A stretch of DNA of 64,000 nt from Parasegetibacter sp. NRK P23 (lineage in GTDB: Bacteria > Bacteroidota > Bacteroidia > Chitinophagales > Chitinophagaceae). The position numbers and the translations under genes are program-made. The notes below the pieces were generated by a model. That model was given only the letters and a program-made list of their open reading frames with translations. It was not told where the DNA came from and ran no database searches. Location: NCBI RefSeq assembly GCF_023721715.1, contig NZ_JAMDLG010000001.1, positions 3,263,784 through 3,327,783 on the forward strand. The letters run 5' to 3'. Positions 1 through 8,153 of this stretch are shown here, piece after piece. How positions within the stretch are numbered: position 1 is the stretch's first letter; the number at the start of each line of letters is the position of its first letter.

Positions 1-1
1 G

Positions 2-406
2 ATGATAAAGATCCATACCTACCTCAATGGAGAATTCCTGAACAGCTATTATGCCGACGGGCTGATCCTGGCCACGCCCACCGGATCCACAGGGTATTCC
101 CTCAGTTGCAACGGCCCCGTGGTGTTCCCGGATTCAGGTAGTTTCGTGATCACACCCGTTGCGCCACACAACCTGAATGTGCGGCCCATTGTGGTGCCGG
201 ATAACACGGTCATCAGTTTTGAAGTAGAGAGCCGCAGCGACCAGATCATCTGCGCCCTGGACTCGAGGAGAGAAATTGTTGAAAAAGACATACAACTTGC
301 CGTAAAAAAGGAGAACTTTACCATAAGTTTGGTACGCCTCAATGAAAATAATTTCCTTCAGACCCTCAGAACCAAACTTTCCTGGGGCCTTGATAAAAGA
401 AATTAA
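2..406 (+). CDS. nadK: NAD kinase, C-terminal part (5' end outside window)
   Basis: This is the C-terminal ~134 residues of an ATP-NAD kinase, which phosphorylates NAD to NADP in the cytosol. The visible part holds the family hallmark ADGLILATPTGSTGYSLS followed by GGP-like NGPVV and ITPVAPHNLNVRPIVV, the conserved core of the NAD-binding beta-sandwich domain. The N-terminal GGDGT motif would lie upstream of the window, so the first Met seen here is internal and the reading frame is open to the left edge. The gene ends 59 bases before the porG-like gene on the same strand, an arrangement common in Bacteroidota. The family assignment is secure; only the start is missing. Confidence 0.93.
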   Translation: MIKIHTYLNGEFLNSYYADGLILATPTGSTGYSLSCNGPVVFPDSGSFVITPVAPHNLNVRPIVVPDNTVISFEVESRSDQIICALDSRREIVEKDIQLAVKKENFTISLVRLNENNFLQTLRTKLSWGLDKRN

Positions 407-465
407 CAGATCCTCTATCCTAAAAAGCCGGTATTTACGTTAACCACTAACACATTCGTGCGCAC

Positions 466-1323
466 ATGAATCTGAAAAAAATTACCACGGCTGCGGCTTT
501 CGCCCTTTTAACCGGCTTGGGAACCGTGCAGGCTCAATCGGAAGCCATCGTACAGGAAGGGGAATTCGGGGTAACACTTGGGGCGGCCCATTATTTTGGC
601 GACCTCAATACCCGCGCCGGTTTGAACAGGCCCAAACTCGCTTTTGGCGCTTTCTTCCGCAAACAATTCGGCAATTATATAGGTCTGAGAGTAGGGGGCC
701 AGTTCGCGCAGGTGGGCTATTCGGATGTGTACAGCTCCAATGAATACCAACAGCGCCGCAACCTCAGCTTCAACTCCCGCATCTGGGAACTCGCCCTGCA
801 AGGCGATTTCAACTTTTATAAATTCGTTCCGGGTGACCCCGACCATGCATTCACGCCCTATGTAACCTTGGGTGTGGGCATTTTTAATTATGATCCTTAC
901 GCGTACCTCGGCGGTGAAAAATATTTTCTTCGTCAACTGGGTACCGAAGGGCAGGGCAGCGCACTTTACCCCGAAAGAAAAGCGTACAGCTCCATGGCGG
1001 TGGCCATACCTTTTGGGGTGGGCGTGAAATACAACCTTACACCCGGTATTAACGTTGGCTTTGAAGTAGTGCACCGTTTTACGAATACCGATTACCTCGA
1101 TGACGTAAGCACCACTTATGCTGGTGCCGACGCTTTCCCGAACCTGCCCAACGGCGACCCCAGTCCGGCTTTCCTCCTCCAGGACAGAAGCTATGAGAAA
1201 GGCGATCCTATTGGTGTTGCGGGCCGTCAGCGCGGGCAGAGCAAGCAGAAGGACCAGTACATCACCGCGCAGTTCACGCTTTCCTTCAACCTCACTTCCT
1301 ATCGCTGCCCGCCGGTTAGGTAG
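466..1323 (+). CDS. porG: PorG-like outer-membrane beta-barrel protein (DUF6089 family)
   Basis: A 285-residue protein with a signal peptide (Met1 to about Ala23, ending VQAQ) and then alternating aromatic/hydrophobic strands typical of a small outer-membrane beta-barrel (for example EFGVTLGAAHYFGDLN and AIPFGVGVKYNL). The early YFGDLN motif is typical of the DUF6089/PorG family. The placement directly before uppS, bamA and two ompH genes matches the porG locus described in Porphyromonas gingivalis, where PorG is a component of the type IX secretion system that associates with the PorK/PorN ring. The T9SS role is therefore inferred from family and synteny, and is supported by the presence of a T9SS cargo and gldH elsewhere in the window. 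A generic barrel protein is the alternative. Confidence 0.72.
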   Translation: MNLKKITTAAAFALLTGLGTVQAQSEAIVQEGEFGVTLGAAHYFGDLNTRAGLNRPKLAFGAFFRKQFGNYIGLRVGGQFAQVGYSDVYSSNEYQQRRNLSFNSRIWELALQGDFNFYKFVPGDPDHAFTPYVTLGVGIFNYDPYAYLGGEKYFLRQLGTEGQGSALYPERKAYSSMAVAIPFGVGVKYNLTPGINVGFEVVHRFTNTDYLDDVSTTYAGADAFPNLPNGDPSPAFLLQDRSYEKGDPIGVAGRQRGQSKQKDQYITAQFTLSFNLTSYRCPPVR

Positions 1324-1339
1324 TAGCGATGCTATTCCC

Positions 1340-1347
1340 TATCTTTG
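1340..1347 (+). promoter_or_regulatory. Bacteroidota -7 box (TATCTTTG) upstream of uppS
   Basis: TATCTTTG matches the TAnnTTTG -7 consensus of the Bacteroidota primary sigma factor. It lies 52 bases before the chosen uppS ATG, giving a leader of about 45 nt. No clear TTTG -33 box is visible about 20 bases upstream, so the site may be weak. Its position argues against translation starting at the upstream in-frame codons at 1345 or 1357. Confidence 0.45.
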
Positions 1348-1398
1348 TCGCCGCCCATGCCCGGACTTCTTCCAGGCTGGTTAAAATTTGACGCGAAT

Positions 1399-2166
1399 AT
1401 GTCGCTGAAGGAAAAAATCAACAAAGACCGGCTGCCCAGCCATATCGCCATCATCATGGATGGCAACGGGCGCTGGGCCAAAGAAAAAGGGCAGGACCGC
1501 CTCTATGGCCATTTTCATGGCGTGGAAAGTGTGCGGAACATCGTGGAAGGCTGCGCTGAACTGGGCATAGGTTACCTTACCCTGTACGCTTTTTCCACCG
1601 AAAACTGGGACCGTCCCGAGTACGAAGTGACCGGCCTCATGGAACTGCTGGTGGATACCATCCGGAAAGAAGTGGAAACACTCAACCGCAACAACATTAA
1701 ATTGCACGTGATCGGCGACATGAGCATGCTGCCGGAATACGCCCGGCAGGAACTCCAGGAAGCCCTTCAGATGACCGCCGCCAATACAGGACTGAACCTC
1801 ATTATGGCACTCAGCTACAGCAGCAGGTGGGAACTATTGAATGCGGTAAAAGCCATCGCCACGGAAGTAAAAAACAATGGCCTCGATCCCGACACCATCA
1901 CCCACGATACCATACAGAACAAACTGTGTACCAGTGCGTTCCCCGATCCTGAACTCATGATCCGCACCAGCGGTGAATACAGGATCAGTAATTTCCTGCT
2001 TTATCAACTCGCTTATGCTGAATTATATTTTACTCAGGTGCGCTGGCCCGATTTCAGAAAGGAAAACCTCTATGAGGCCATCCTCGATTTCCAGCAACGG
2101 GAAAGACGCTTCGGAAAGACGGGCGACCAGGTAAAAGCCGAAACCGCCGACACAAATGCCCTGTAA
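1399..2166 (+). CDS. uppS: Isoprenyl transferase (undecaprenyl diphosphate synthase)
   Basis: A 255-residue cis-prenyltransferase that condenses isopentenyl diphosphate onto farnesyl diphosphate to make the C55 lipid carrier for peptidoglycan and O-antigen precursors. The signature HIAIIMDGNGRWAKEKG is at residues 15-31, with catalytic Asp21, and the C-terminal RTSGEYRISNFLL and WPDF motifs are present. The ATG at 1399 (MSLKEKIN) is preferred over upstream in-frame codons because the family begins about 15 residues before the DGNGRW motif and a TAnnTTTG promoter box sits just upstream. It precedes bamA on the same strand, a conserved envelope cluster. Length is normal for the family. Confidence 0.96.
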   Translation: MSLKEKINKDRLPSHIAIIMDGNGRWAKEKGQDRLYGHFHGVESVRNIVEGCAELGIGYLTLYAFSTENWDRPEYEVTGLMELLVDTIRKEVETLNRNNIKLHVIGDMSMLPEYARQELQEALQMTAANTGLNLIMALSYSSRWELLNAVKAIATEVKNNGLDPDTITHDTIQNKLCTSAFPDPELMIRTSGEYRISNFLLYQLAYAELYFTQVRWPDFRKENLYEAILDFQQRERRFGKTGDQVKAETADTNAL

Positions 2167-2231
2167 ATGGCCTTTTAACAAAGAGTTTTAATTATTCCCT
2201 TTAATTTGCTCCTCTTAATATCGATATTTTG

Positions 2232-4955
2232 ATGCAACGGAAATCTAAGCTGGCTGCCCTGCTTTTTGTTTTTTCTCTCCTATCCTCCCCGGCGCTGTTC
2301 GCGCAGGTTACCGATACTACTACACAGGAAGTGCCCGATTTGTTCAACTCCAGGAACCCCCAGGAATATACCGTTGCTGAAGTGGTGGTTACGGGAAACA
2401 AACGTTACGATAACTCACTGGTTATTTCCATCGCCGGCATCAATGTGGGCGACAAGATCCTGATTCCCGGAGGTGACGCCTTCAGCAAGGCCATTCAGAA
2501 CATCTGGAAACAAAACCTTTTCGCCAACATCCGCATTTATATTACCAAAGTAGTTGGAAACAGGATATATATTGAACTGGCCGTTACCGAAAGGCCGGGC
2601 CTTAACAATTATATATTCAAAGGCATTAAGAAATCTGAATCGGATGAGCTGAAGGAAAAAACAGGTATGGTAAAGGGAAGACCCATTACCGAGAACATGA
2701 AACGCACGGCAGAAGAGAATATCCGTAAATATTATAAGGAGAAAGGTTTCCAGAACGTGACCATCGATATCGATGAAACACCTGTTGCGGGAATGAACAA
2801 CGCCAATGATGTGGTGATCACCATCGACAAAGGCAGAAAGGTGAAAGTGAACCAGGTGGCTATTTATGGAAACGACAACGCTTCCGACCTGAAGATCAAA
2901 AAGCAGATGAAGGGCACCAAAGAAATGACCCGCATCACGCTGTATCCCGTAATCGACTCCAGCACTTTCGGTGTGAACGATCGTCCCGATGTGAACCAAT
3001 ACCTCAACAACAAAGGATACCTCTCCCTTTCCAAAACAAAAGAATTCCTCGACCCCTGGTTCCGTTTCAAACTGTTCAGCTCCGCGAAGTTCAATGAACA
3101 GAAGTACCGCGAAGACAAGGAAAAAGTGGTTACCTTCTACAACTCACTCGGTTTCCGCGATGCCTCCATCGAAAAAGATTCTATCTATAATGGTGGAAAC
3201 GGCAACCTGAACATCGACATCAAAGTAAACGAAGGACACAAATATTATTTCGGGAACATCACCTGGAAAGGCAATACCAAATACAGCGATTCCCTGCTGA
3301 ACTACCTGCTCGGCATCAAGAAGGGAGACGTGTACAACCTGGAAACGCTGGAAAAGAAACTGGGTAAACAAATGTCTCCGGAAGGTGGCGACATCAGTGG
3401 TCTTTATATGGATGATGGTTACCTGTTCTTTAGTGTGGATCCTGTGGAGACCGCCGTTTACAACGATACCATCGATTTCGAGATTATGATGCGTGAAGGT
3501 CCGCAGGCCACTATCAAGAACGTGCGCATCTCGGGGAACGATAAAACAAAAGAATACGTGATCCGCAGGGAGATCAGGACCGTGCCCGGCGAAAAATTCA
3601 GTCGTGCCGACCTTATCCGTTCCAACCGTGAGATCGCCAACCTCGGCTACTTCAACCAGGAGAATATCGGCATCGTACCCATCCCCAACCAGGATGATGG
3701 TACAGTGGACATCAACTATACCGTAGAAGAAAAATCTTCCGACCAGCTCGAACTTTCGGCAGGCTGGGGTGGTGGTATCGGTTTGACCGGTACACTCGGG
3801 GTGTCGTTCAACAACTTCTCCGTGAAGAACATCTTCAATAAAAAATCATGGGATCCGCTGCCAACGGGGGATGGACAGAAACTGAGTCTTCGTGTGCAAT
3901 CCAACGGGCGCGCCTTCCGCTCCTACAACTTCTCGTTCACCGAACCCTGGTTGGGTGGAAAGAAAAGAAACCCGTTCACCATCAGTTTCTTCAATACAAA
4001 ATTCTCGAACGCATTCGATTATACCACGTACACGTATAGCCGCGCACGCTCCGACAGTTCTTACCTGAAGAACACCGGTGTTACCGTAGCCCTCGGTAAG
4101 CAATTGAAATGGCCCGACGACTATTTCAGTTTGACCACCGCGGTGAACTACACACAATACAAACTGAAGAACTACCAGGTATTCGGTTTCGGAGGCCAGA
4201 GCAACCTGACCTCGCATAACATCAACCTGAAGCTGACCCTTCAGCGTTATTCCCTGGACCAGCCCACGTTCCCGCGCAGCGGTTCCAACTTTATGCTGAG
4301 CGGTCAGTTCACGCCACCCTATTCACTCATCAACAAGAGCCTTGAAAAATCTGCCGACCCTTACAAGTTGGTGGAATACCACAAATGGCGCTTCAACGGT
4401 GAATGGTACGTACCCATCGGGAAAGCCATGGGCGCGGATAAGAACCGCCAGTTTGTGCTGAAGTTCGCCGCCAAGTACGGCTTCATGGGAAGGTACAACA
4501 GCAAGATGCCGTTCTCTCCGTTCGAACGCTTCCAGGTGGGCGACGCCGGCTTGACCAACAACTTCGGTGTACTGGGTTACGACATCATCGCACACAGGGG
4601 ATACCCTGTTTACGAAAGTTCCGATCCCAAAGTCAATCCCGACCAGCAGAGCGCGCAGCAGTTCTTTACCATCTTCAACAAATACACGATGGAACTGCGC
4701 TTCCCGTTCAGTACCAACCCAAGCAGCACCATCTACGGACTTACTTTCTTTGAAGCAGCCAATGGATGGTACGACTTTAAAGAGTACAACCCGTTCCGCC
4801 TGAGAAGGTCGGCTGGTGTGGGTATGCGCTTCTTCCTGCCCATGTTCGGATTGCTCGGCTTCGACTATGGTATCGGCTTCGACCGCATGACACCGAATGG
4901 CAGACTCCGCGACGCGGCAAGGTTTACCTTCATGCTCGGCTTCGAACCGGAATAA
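2232..4955 (+). CDS. bamA: Outer membrane protein assembly factor BamA
   Basis: A 907-residue Omp85 protein, the central insertase for beta-barrel proteins in the outer membrane. A signal peptide (about residues 1-25, ending LFAQ) is followed by POTRA repeats spanning roughly residues 40-500 (for example YTVAEVVVTGNKRYDN and GPQATIKNVRISGNDKT) and a C-terminal 16-strand barrel with the FTEPWLGGKKRNP segment (about residue 570, the conserved TEPW/EPWL element) and a final strand ending FMLGFEPE. The ATG at 2232 is chosen over an in-frame TTG at 2229. Two Skp-like periplasmic chaperones follow directly, fitting a BAM/periplasmic chaperone operon. Confidence 0.96.
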   Translation: MQRKSKLAALLFVFSLLSSPALFAQVTDTTTQEVPDLFNSRNPQEYTVAEVVVTGNKRYDNSLVISIAGINVGDKILIPGGDAFSKAIQNIWKQNLFANIRIYITKVVGNRIYIELAVTERPGLNNYIFKGIKKSESDELKEKTGMVKGRPITENMKRTAEENIRKYYKEKGFQNVTIDIDETPVAGMNNANDVVITIDKGRKVKVNQVAIYGNDNASDLKIKKQMKGTKEMTRITLYPVIDSSTFGVNDRPDVNQYLNNKGYLSLSKTKEFLDPWFRFKLFSSAKFNEQKYREDKEKVVTFYNSLGFRDASIEKDSIYNGGNGNLNIDIKVNEGHKYYFGNITWKGNTKYSDSLLNYLLGIKKGDVYNLETLEKKLGKQMSPEGGDISGLYMDDGYLFFSVDPVETAVYNDTIDFEIMMREGPQATIKNVRISGNDKTKEYVIRREIRTVPGEKFSRADLIRSNREIANLGYFNQENIGIVPIPNQDDGTVDINYTVEEKSSDQLELSAGWGGGIGLTGTLGVSFNNFSVKNIFNKKSWDPLPTGDGQKLSLRVQSNGRAFRSYNFSFTEPWLGGKKRNPFTISFFNTKFSNAFDYTTYTYSRARSDSSYLKNTGVTVALGKQLKWPDDYFSLTTAVNYTQYKLKNYQVFGFGGQSNLTSHNINLKLTLQRYSLDQPTFPRSGSNFMLSGQFTPPYSLINKSLEKSADPYKLVEYHKWRFNGEWYVPIGKAMGADKNRQFVLKFAAKYGFMGRYNSKMPFSPFERFQVGDAGLTNNFGVLGYDIIAHRGYPVYESSDPKVNPDQQSAQQFFTIFNKYTMELRFPFSTNPSSTIYGLTFFEAANGWYDFKEYNPFRLRRSAGVGMRFFLPMFGLLGFDYGIGFDRMTPNGRLRDAARFTFMLGFEPE

Positions 4956-4979
4956 ATTTCATACAAATAAAACCTTCAG

Positions 4980-5495
4980 ATGATGAAAAAGCTGTTCCTG
5001 CTGCTCACCTTTGCCATCGCCGCCATCACCGGCGCCCATGCACAACGCTATGCTATCGTGGATACCAGGTACATCCTTGATAAGATGCCGGAATACGCCA
5101 CCGCACAGAAACAACTGGACGAGATCAGCAAGGCCTGGGAAAAAGAGATCAGCGATAAACAACAGACACTCACCAAGATGTACCGGGATTTTGACGCGGA
5201 GCAGGTGATGCTGAGTGAGGAACTGAAAAAGAAACGGGAGGACCAGTTGTTCAACCTTGAAAAAGAAGTAAGGATGCTGCAAAGCCAGCGTTTCGGTTTT
5301 GAAGGTGACCTTTTCAAGAAGCGACAGGACCTGATAAAGCCCATCCAGGACAAAGTTTACAACGCCATCCAGAAATTGGCGGTAGACCGGAGTTACGACT
5401 TTATTTTGGATAAAAGTGAAGGAATTACCGTTATATTTGCCGACCCCAAGCTGGACAAAAGCGAGGATATTCTGAAAGCGCTGGGTGTTAAATAA
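4980..5495 (+). CDS. OmpH/Skp family periplasmic chaperone, copy 1
   Basis: A 171-residue secreted protein with a signal peptide (residues 1-22, ending AHAQ) and the OmpH/Skp layout: a short N-terminal beta element (RYAIVDTRYILDKMPEY), a long charged coiled-coil arm (about residues 40-125) and a C-terminal strand (YDFILDKSEGITVIFADP). Skp-type chaperones hold unfolded outer-membrane proteins in the periplasm on their way to BamA. It starts 24 bases after bamA and is followed 88 bases later by a second copy, so co-expression is likely. The paired arrangement is usual in Bacteroidota. Confidence 0.9.
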   Translation: MMKKLFLLLTFAIAAITGAHAQRYAIVDTRYILDKMPEYATAQKQLDEISKAWEKEISDKQQTLTKMYRDFDAEQVMLSEELKKKREDQLFNLEKEVRMLQSQRFGFEGDLFKKRQDLIKPIQDKVYNAIQKLAVDRSYDFILDKSEGITVIFADPKLDKSEDILKALGVK

Positions 5496-5583
5496 CCGAA
5501 AAAACATTGCAGGCTTACAACCAATTGTCAACCAAAATCAACTTGTATTTCAGAACCCAAACAAAACAATTAAAAAAAGGAAG

Positions 5584-6090
5584 ATGAAAAAATTCGTATT
5601 TACCTTGTTGGTGGCTGCGGGCGTGATGGCAGCGGGAAACCTGCAGGCTCAAACAAAGATCGGTTATATAAGCCTCGAAGAGCTGATCGTGCTGATGCCC
5701 GAATTCAAAAAAGCTGATTCTTCACTCAAAGAATACCAGGAAGCACTCGGAGAAGAGTACAATGAAATGGTGCAGGACTTCAACACAAAAGACAGCCTGC
5801 TCTCCAGCAAGGATACCGCCAGCTATACCAAAGCACAGCTGGAAATTAAAAGAAAGCAACTGGGTGAACTGTATCTGAAAATTCAGAACCAGAACCAGAC
5901 CGCTCAACAAAAGTTCCAGCAGAAACAACAGGAGCTGATTGCGCCGATCCAGAAAAAAGCCATGGAAACCGTTCAGGCCATCGCTAAAGAAAGTGGCTAC
6001 GCCTACGTGATTACCAAAGAAGCAGTAATGGTAGGACCACCCGCCGACGACCTGCTGGCACTGGCCAAAAAGAAACTGAACATTAAATAA
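5584..6090 (+). CDS. OmpH/Skp family periplasmic chaperone, copy 2
   Basis: A 168-residue second Skp-like protein. It has a signal peptide (residues 1-22, ending LQAQ), the family start TKIGYISLEELIVLMPEFK, a Gln/Lys-rich coiled coil (about residues 45-130, with a run of QNQNQTAQQKFQQKQQ) and a C-terminal YAYVITKEAVMVGPP strand. The ATG at 5584 is chosen because it opens directly into the signal peptide; an in-frame upstream codon at 5485 would add 33 residues overlapping the preceding gene. The two copies differ clearly in sequence, so this is an old duplication rather than a recent one. Confidence 0.9.
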   Translation: MKKFVFTLLVAAGVMAAGNLQAQTKIGYISLEELIVLMPEFKKADSSLKEYQEALGEEYNEMVQDFNTKDSLLSSKDTASYTKAQLEIKRKQLGELYLKIQNQNQTAQQKFQQKQQELIAPIQKKAMETVQAIAKESGYAYVITKEAVMVGPPADDLLALAKKKLNIK

Positions 6091-6159
6091 TTCCCACGGG
6101 TTTTATACTTTTGAAAGGACGCAGGTATTGCGTCCTTTTCGTTTTTCCAAAATCACCTC

Positions 6160-6984
6160 ATGGCGCACCCCATCGGCGTTTTCGATTCTGGTTATGGCGG
6201 GTTAACCGTGCTGCGTTCTATCGTGGAAGCCCTGCCGCAATACGACTATTGCTACCTGGGCGACAATGCCCGTGCGCCTTATGGTACACGCTCGTTTGAA
6301 ACGGTTTACCATTATACACTTGAATGCGTGGAATGGCTGTTCAAACAAGGTTGTCCGCTGGTGATCCTGGCATGCAATACCGCCTCGGCCAAAGCGCTCC
6401 GCTCCATCCAGCAGAAGGACCTGCAAAGACTGGGTCCGGAGAAAAGAGTGCTGGGCGTGATAAGGCCTACTTCGGAAGTGATTGGCAATTATACCCAAAC
6501 CCAGGCGGTAGGCATTCTTGCCACCAACGGAACCGTGAGTTCCGGCTCTTATCCTTTGGAAATAAGTAAGTTCTTCCCCGGTGTGAACGTGCACCAACAT
6601 GCCTGCCCCATGTGGGTTCCACTCGTGGAAAACGGAGAATATGGCGGTGCCGGCGCTGATTTTTTCATTAAAAAAGACCTGGGTATTTTACAGGAACAAG
6701 CGCCGGAAATTGACGTATTGCTTTTGGCCTGCACGCACTACCCACTGCTGGAGCCCAAAATAAAGGCGCATCTGCCAGCCGGTATCCGTGTTATTTCCCA
6801 AGGTAGTATTGTGGCTGAAAGCTTAAAAGATTACCTGCACCGCCATCCGGAGATGGAGCAGCAACTGAGCAGAGGGGGCGTAAAAACCTTTTATACCTCG
6901 GATTCAGCGGAAGAATTCGACCGGAAGGCGAGCATGTTTTTTGGGGAAGCAGTTCATTCCCAGCACATTGAAACGGCATCCTGA
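6160..6984 (+). CDS. murI: Glutamate racemase
   Basis: A 274-residue cofactor-independent racemase that makes D-glutamate for the peptidoglycan stem peptide. The substrate-binding FDSGYGGLTVL motif is at residues 8-18. The two catalytic cysteines lie in ACNTASA (Cys72) and LLACTHYPLL (about residue 190). Length and motifs are typical. It follows the ompH pair by 69 bases and closes the envelope-biogenesis block before rpmH; this order (bamA-ompH-ompH-murI) recurs in Bacteroidota. Confidence 0.96.
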   Translation: MAHPIGVFDSGYGGLTVLRSIVEALPQYDYCYLGDNARAPYGTRSFETVYHYTLECVEWLFKQGCPLVILACNTASAKALRSIQQKDLQRLGPEKRVLGVIRPTSEVIGNYTQTQAVGILATNGTVSSGSYPLEISKFFPGVNVHQHACPMWVPLVENGEYGGAGADFFIKKDLGILQEQAPEIDVLLLACTHYPLLEPKIKAHLPAGIRVISQGSIVAESLKDYLHRHPEMEQQLSRGGVKTFYTSDSAEEFDRKASMFFGEAVHSQHIETAS

Positions 6985-7034
6985 GCCGCTGAAAAAAAAT
7001 GTGCACATCTTTTTCAGATCTTTCCAAAAATTTA

Positions 7035-7147
7035 TACCTTTGCCGTCCCTTTCACGACACATCAGGGCATGGTGGCCCGTGTGGAAGTTGAAAAAACCGC
7101 CTGGTTCTCCCCAGGCATATTAATTGGGTTAGCAAAACTGTAAAAAA
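7035..7147 (+). promoter_or_regulatory. rpmH promoter box and structured leader
   Basis: TACCTTTG (7035-7042) fits the Bacteroidota -7 consensus. It is followed by a ~105-nt untranslated leader to the rpmH ATG at 7148. The leader holds at least one clean hairpin (GCCTGG 7099-7104 / CCAGGC 7111-7116, 6-nt loop) and a second possible GGGC..GCCC pairing near 7068-7080. Ribosomal protein leaders are often regulatory, but no known leader family is recognised here. Confidence 0.4.
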
Positions 7148-7303
7148 ATGAAAAGAACATTTCAACCGCACAAACGTCGCCGTAAAACCGTTCACGGTTT
7201 CCGTAAGCGTATGCAAACTGCCAATGGCCGTAAAGTATTGGCTTCACGTCGTGCAAAGGGCCGTAAGAAACTGACCGTTTCCGACGAGCGTAAAGCAAAA
7301 TAA
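7148..7303 (+). CDS. rpmH: 50S ribosomal protein L34
   Basis: A 51-residue, highly basic ribosomal protein beginning [20 protein letters not shown] and containing the L34 motif [19 protein letters not shown]. It assembles into the large subunit near the exit tunnel. L34 is nearly always followed by rnpA, as here, with yidD next. A strong intrinsic terminator separates it from rnpA, so much transcription may end after rpmH. The slightly extended C-terminus ([11 protein letters not shown]) is common in Bacteroidota L34. Confidence 0.97.
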   Translation: MKRTFQPHKRRRKTVHGFRKRMQTANGRKVLASRRAKGRKKLTVSDERKAK

Positions 7304-7327
7304 GCCGTTAACAGGCTTCAAAATATC

Positions 7328-7355
7328 TGGCCCCGCCTAACGCGGGGCTATTTTT
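7328..7355 (+). terminator. Intrinsic terminator between rpmH and rnpA
   Basis: A 9-bp stem (7328-7336 paired with 7342-7350, core CCCCGC/GCGGGG, 5-nt loop) runs straight into TTTTT at 7351-7355. It ends 19 bases before the rnpA ATG, so it could act as an attenuator setting the ratio of L34 to RNase P protein. Confidence 0.8.
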
Positions 7356-7374
7356 GTTACAGCAACCAATTGCG

Positions 7375-7767
7375 ATGAAACAGTTCTCCCTCTCAAGATC
7401 AGAGATGCTGAAAAGCAGGAAAGTTCTGGATGCTATTTTCCGGGAGGGGAAAAACCTGTCTGCGCCACCTATAAGGGTACATTTTCTTCTGGGAAAAACA
7501 CCGTCTGCCGAAGGAGAAAATAACGTACTGATGGCCGTTGGTGCAGGAAAGAAATACTTCAAAAAAGCGGTGCACCGCAACAGGATCAAGCGCCTGATGC
7601 GCGAAGCCTACCGTTTGCAGAAACACCCTTTGCTGGAACTGGTGTCCGCGCAAAAAACTACACTCTACCTTTTCTTCCAGTTCACGGGCCGTGATCTTCC
7701 TACCTTTACCGATGTGCAGGAGAAAATGAATATACTGCTCCACAAACTACAGCAACGCCTTTCATGA
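7375..7767 (+). CDS. rnpA: Ribonuclease P protein component
   Basis: A 130-residue basic protein, the protein subunit of RNase P, which removes the 5' leader of precursor tRNAs with the RNase P RNA. The RNR signature is present as [18 protein letters not shown] (about residues 62-79). The ATG at 7375 ([12 protein letters not shown]) is chosen over an in-frame TTG at 7354 because that codon lies in the T-tract of the preceding terminator. The stop overlaps the yidD start by 4 bases (ATGA), indicating translational coupling. Confidence 0.94.
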   Translation: MKQFSLSRSEMLKSRKVLDAIFREGKNLSAPPIRVHFLLGKTPSAEGENNVLMAVGAGKKYFKKAVHRNRIKRLMREAYRLQKHPLLELVSAQKTTLYLFFQFTGRDLPTFTDVQEKMNILLHKLQQRLS

Positions 7768-7994
7768 ACCGTTTCCGCGAAATATTATCCTGGCCGTTCG
7801 TGGCATTGATACGGTTGTACCAGATCGTAATATCGCCCTGGCTTGGCCCTAAGTGCAGGTACACGCCTACCTGCTCGCAATATGGGATTGAGGCGTTTAA
7901 AAAATACGGGCCGCTGAAGGGTTTCTGGTTAACGCTGAAGCGGATTAGCAGGTGCCATCCGTGGGGCGGGCATGGGCACGATCCGGTGCCATAG
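7764..7994 (+). CDS. yidD: Membrane protein insertion efficiency factor YidD
   Basis: A 76-residue protein with the YidD/haemolytic domain: an amphipathic N-terminal helix ([13 protein letters not shown]), the signature [20 protein letters not shown] with three cysteines, then [19 protein letters not shown]. YidD helps YidC insert inner-membrane proteins. It overlaps the rnpA stop by 4 bases, the standard rnpA-yidD arrangement. No yidC or oxaA follows; instead a long gene-free repeat region begins, so the usual rpmH-rnpA-yidD-yidC string is broken here. Confidence 0.95.
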   Translation: MNRFREILSWPFVALIRLYQIVISPWLGPKCRYTPTCSQYGIEAFKKYGPLKGFWLTLKRISRCHPWGGHGHDPVP

Positions 7995-8153
7995 TTTCAC
8001 GCGACAGCATAGTTTCACGCGATTGCTTTGTGCTTCGCACTTCGCAACGCAAGGAAGCAAGGACGCAAGGCGTTGTTTGTATTCGGGCAGGTTCTCTGAT
8101 GATATTTTATTGCTCGCAATTGCTTCGTACCTCGCAACGCGGCGACGCAACGT
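7990..8153. repeat. Cluster of imperfect intergenic repeats (left part)
   Basis: A 15-bp sequence CATAGTTTCACGCGA occurs twice in tandem (7990-8004 and 8008-8022, 3-bp spacer). It continues into a unit at 8013-8070 (core AGTTTCACGCGATTGCTTTG, then GCAACGC and GGACGCAAGG). A further degenerate copy is at 8116-8152. The reverse complement of the 8013-8070 unit recurs with few changes at 8528-8610, so the two form a long imperfect inverted pair about 460 bases apart. Confidence 0.8.

Noticed and set aside
6985-7147. Short frames between murI and rpmH (for example 6941-7123)
   Set aside because: They overlap the rpmH leader and the murI end and have no coding features.
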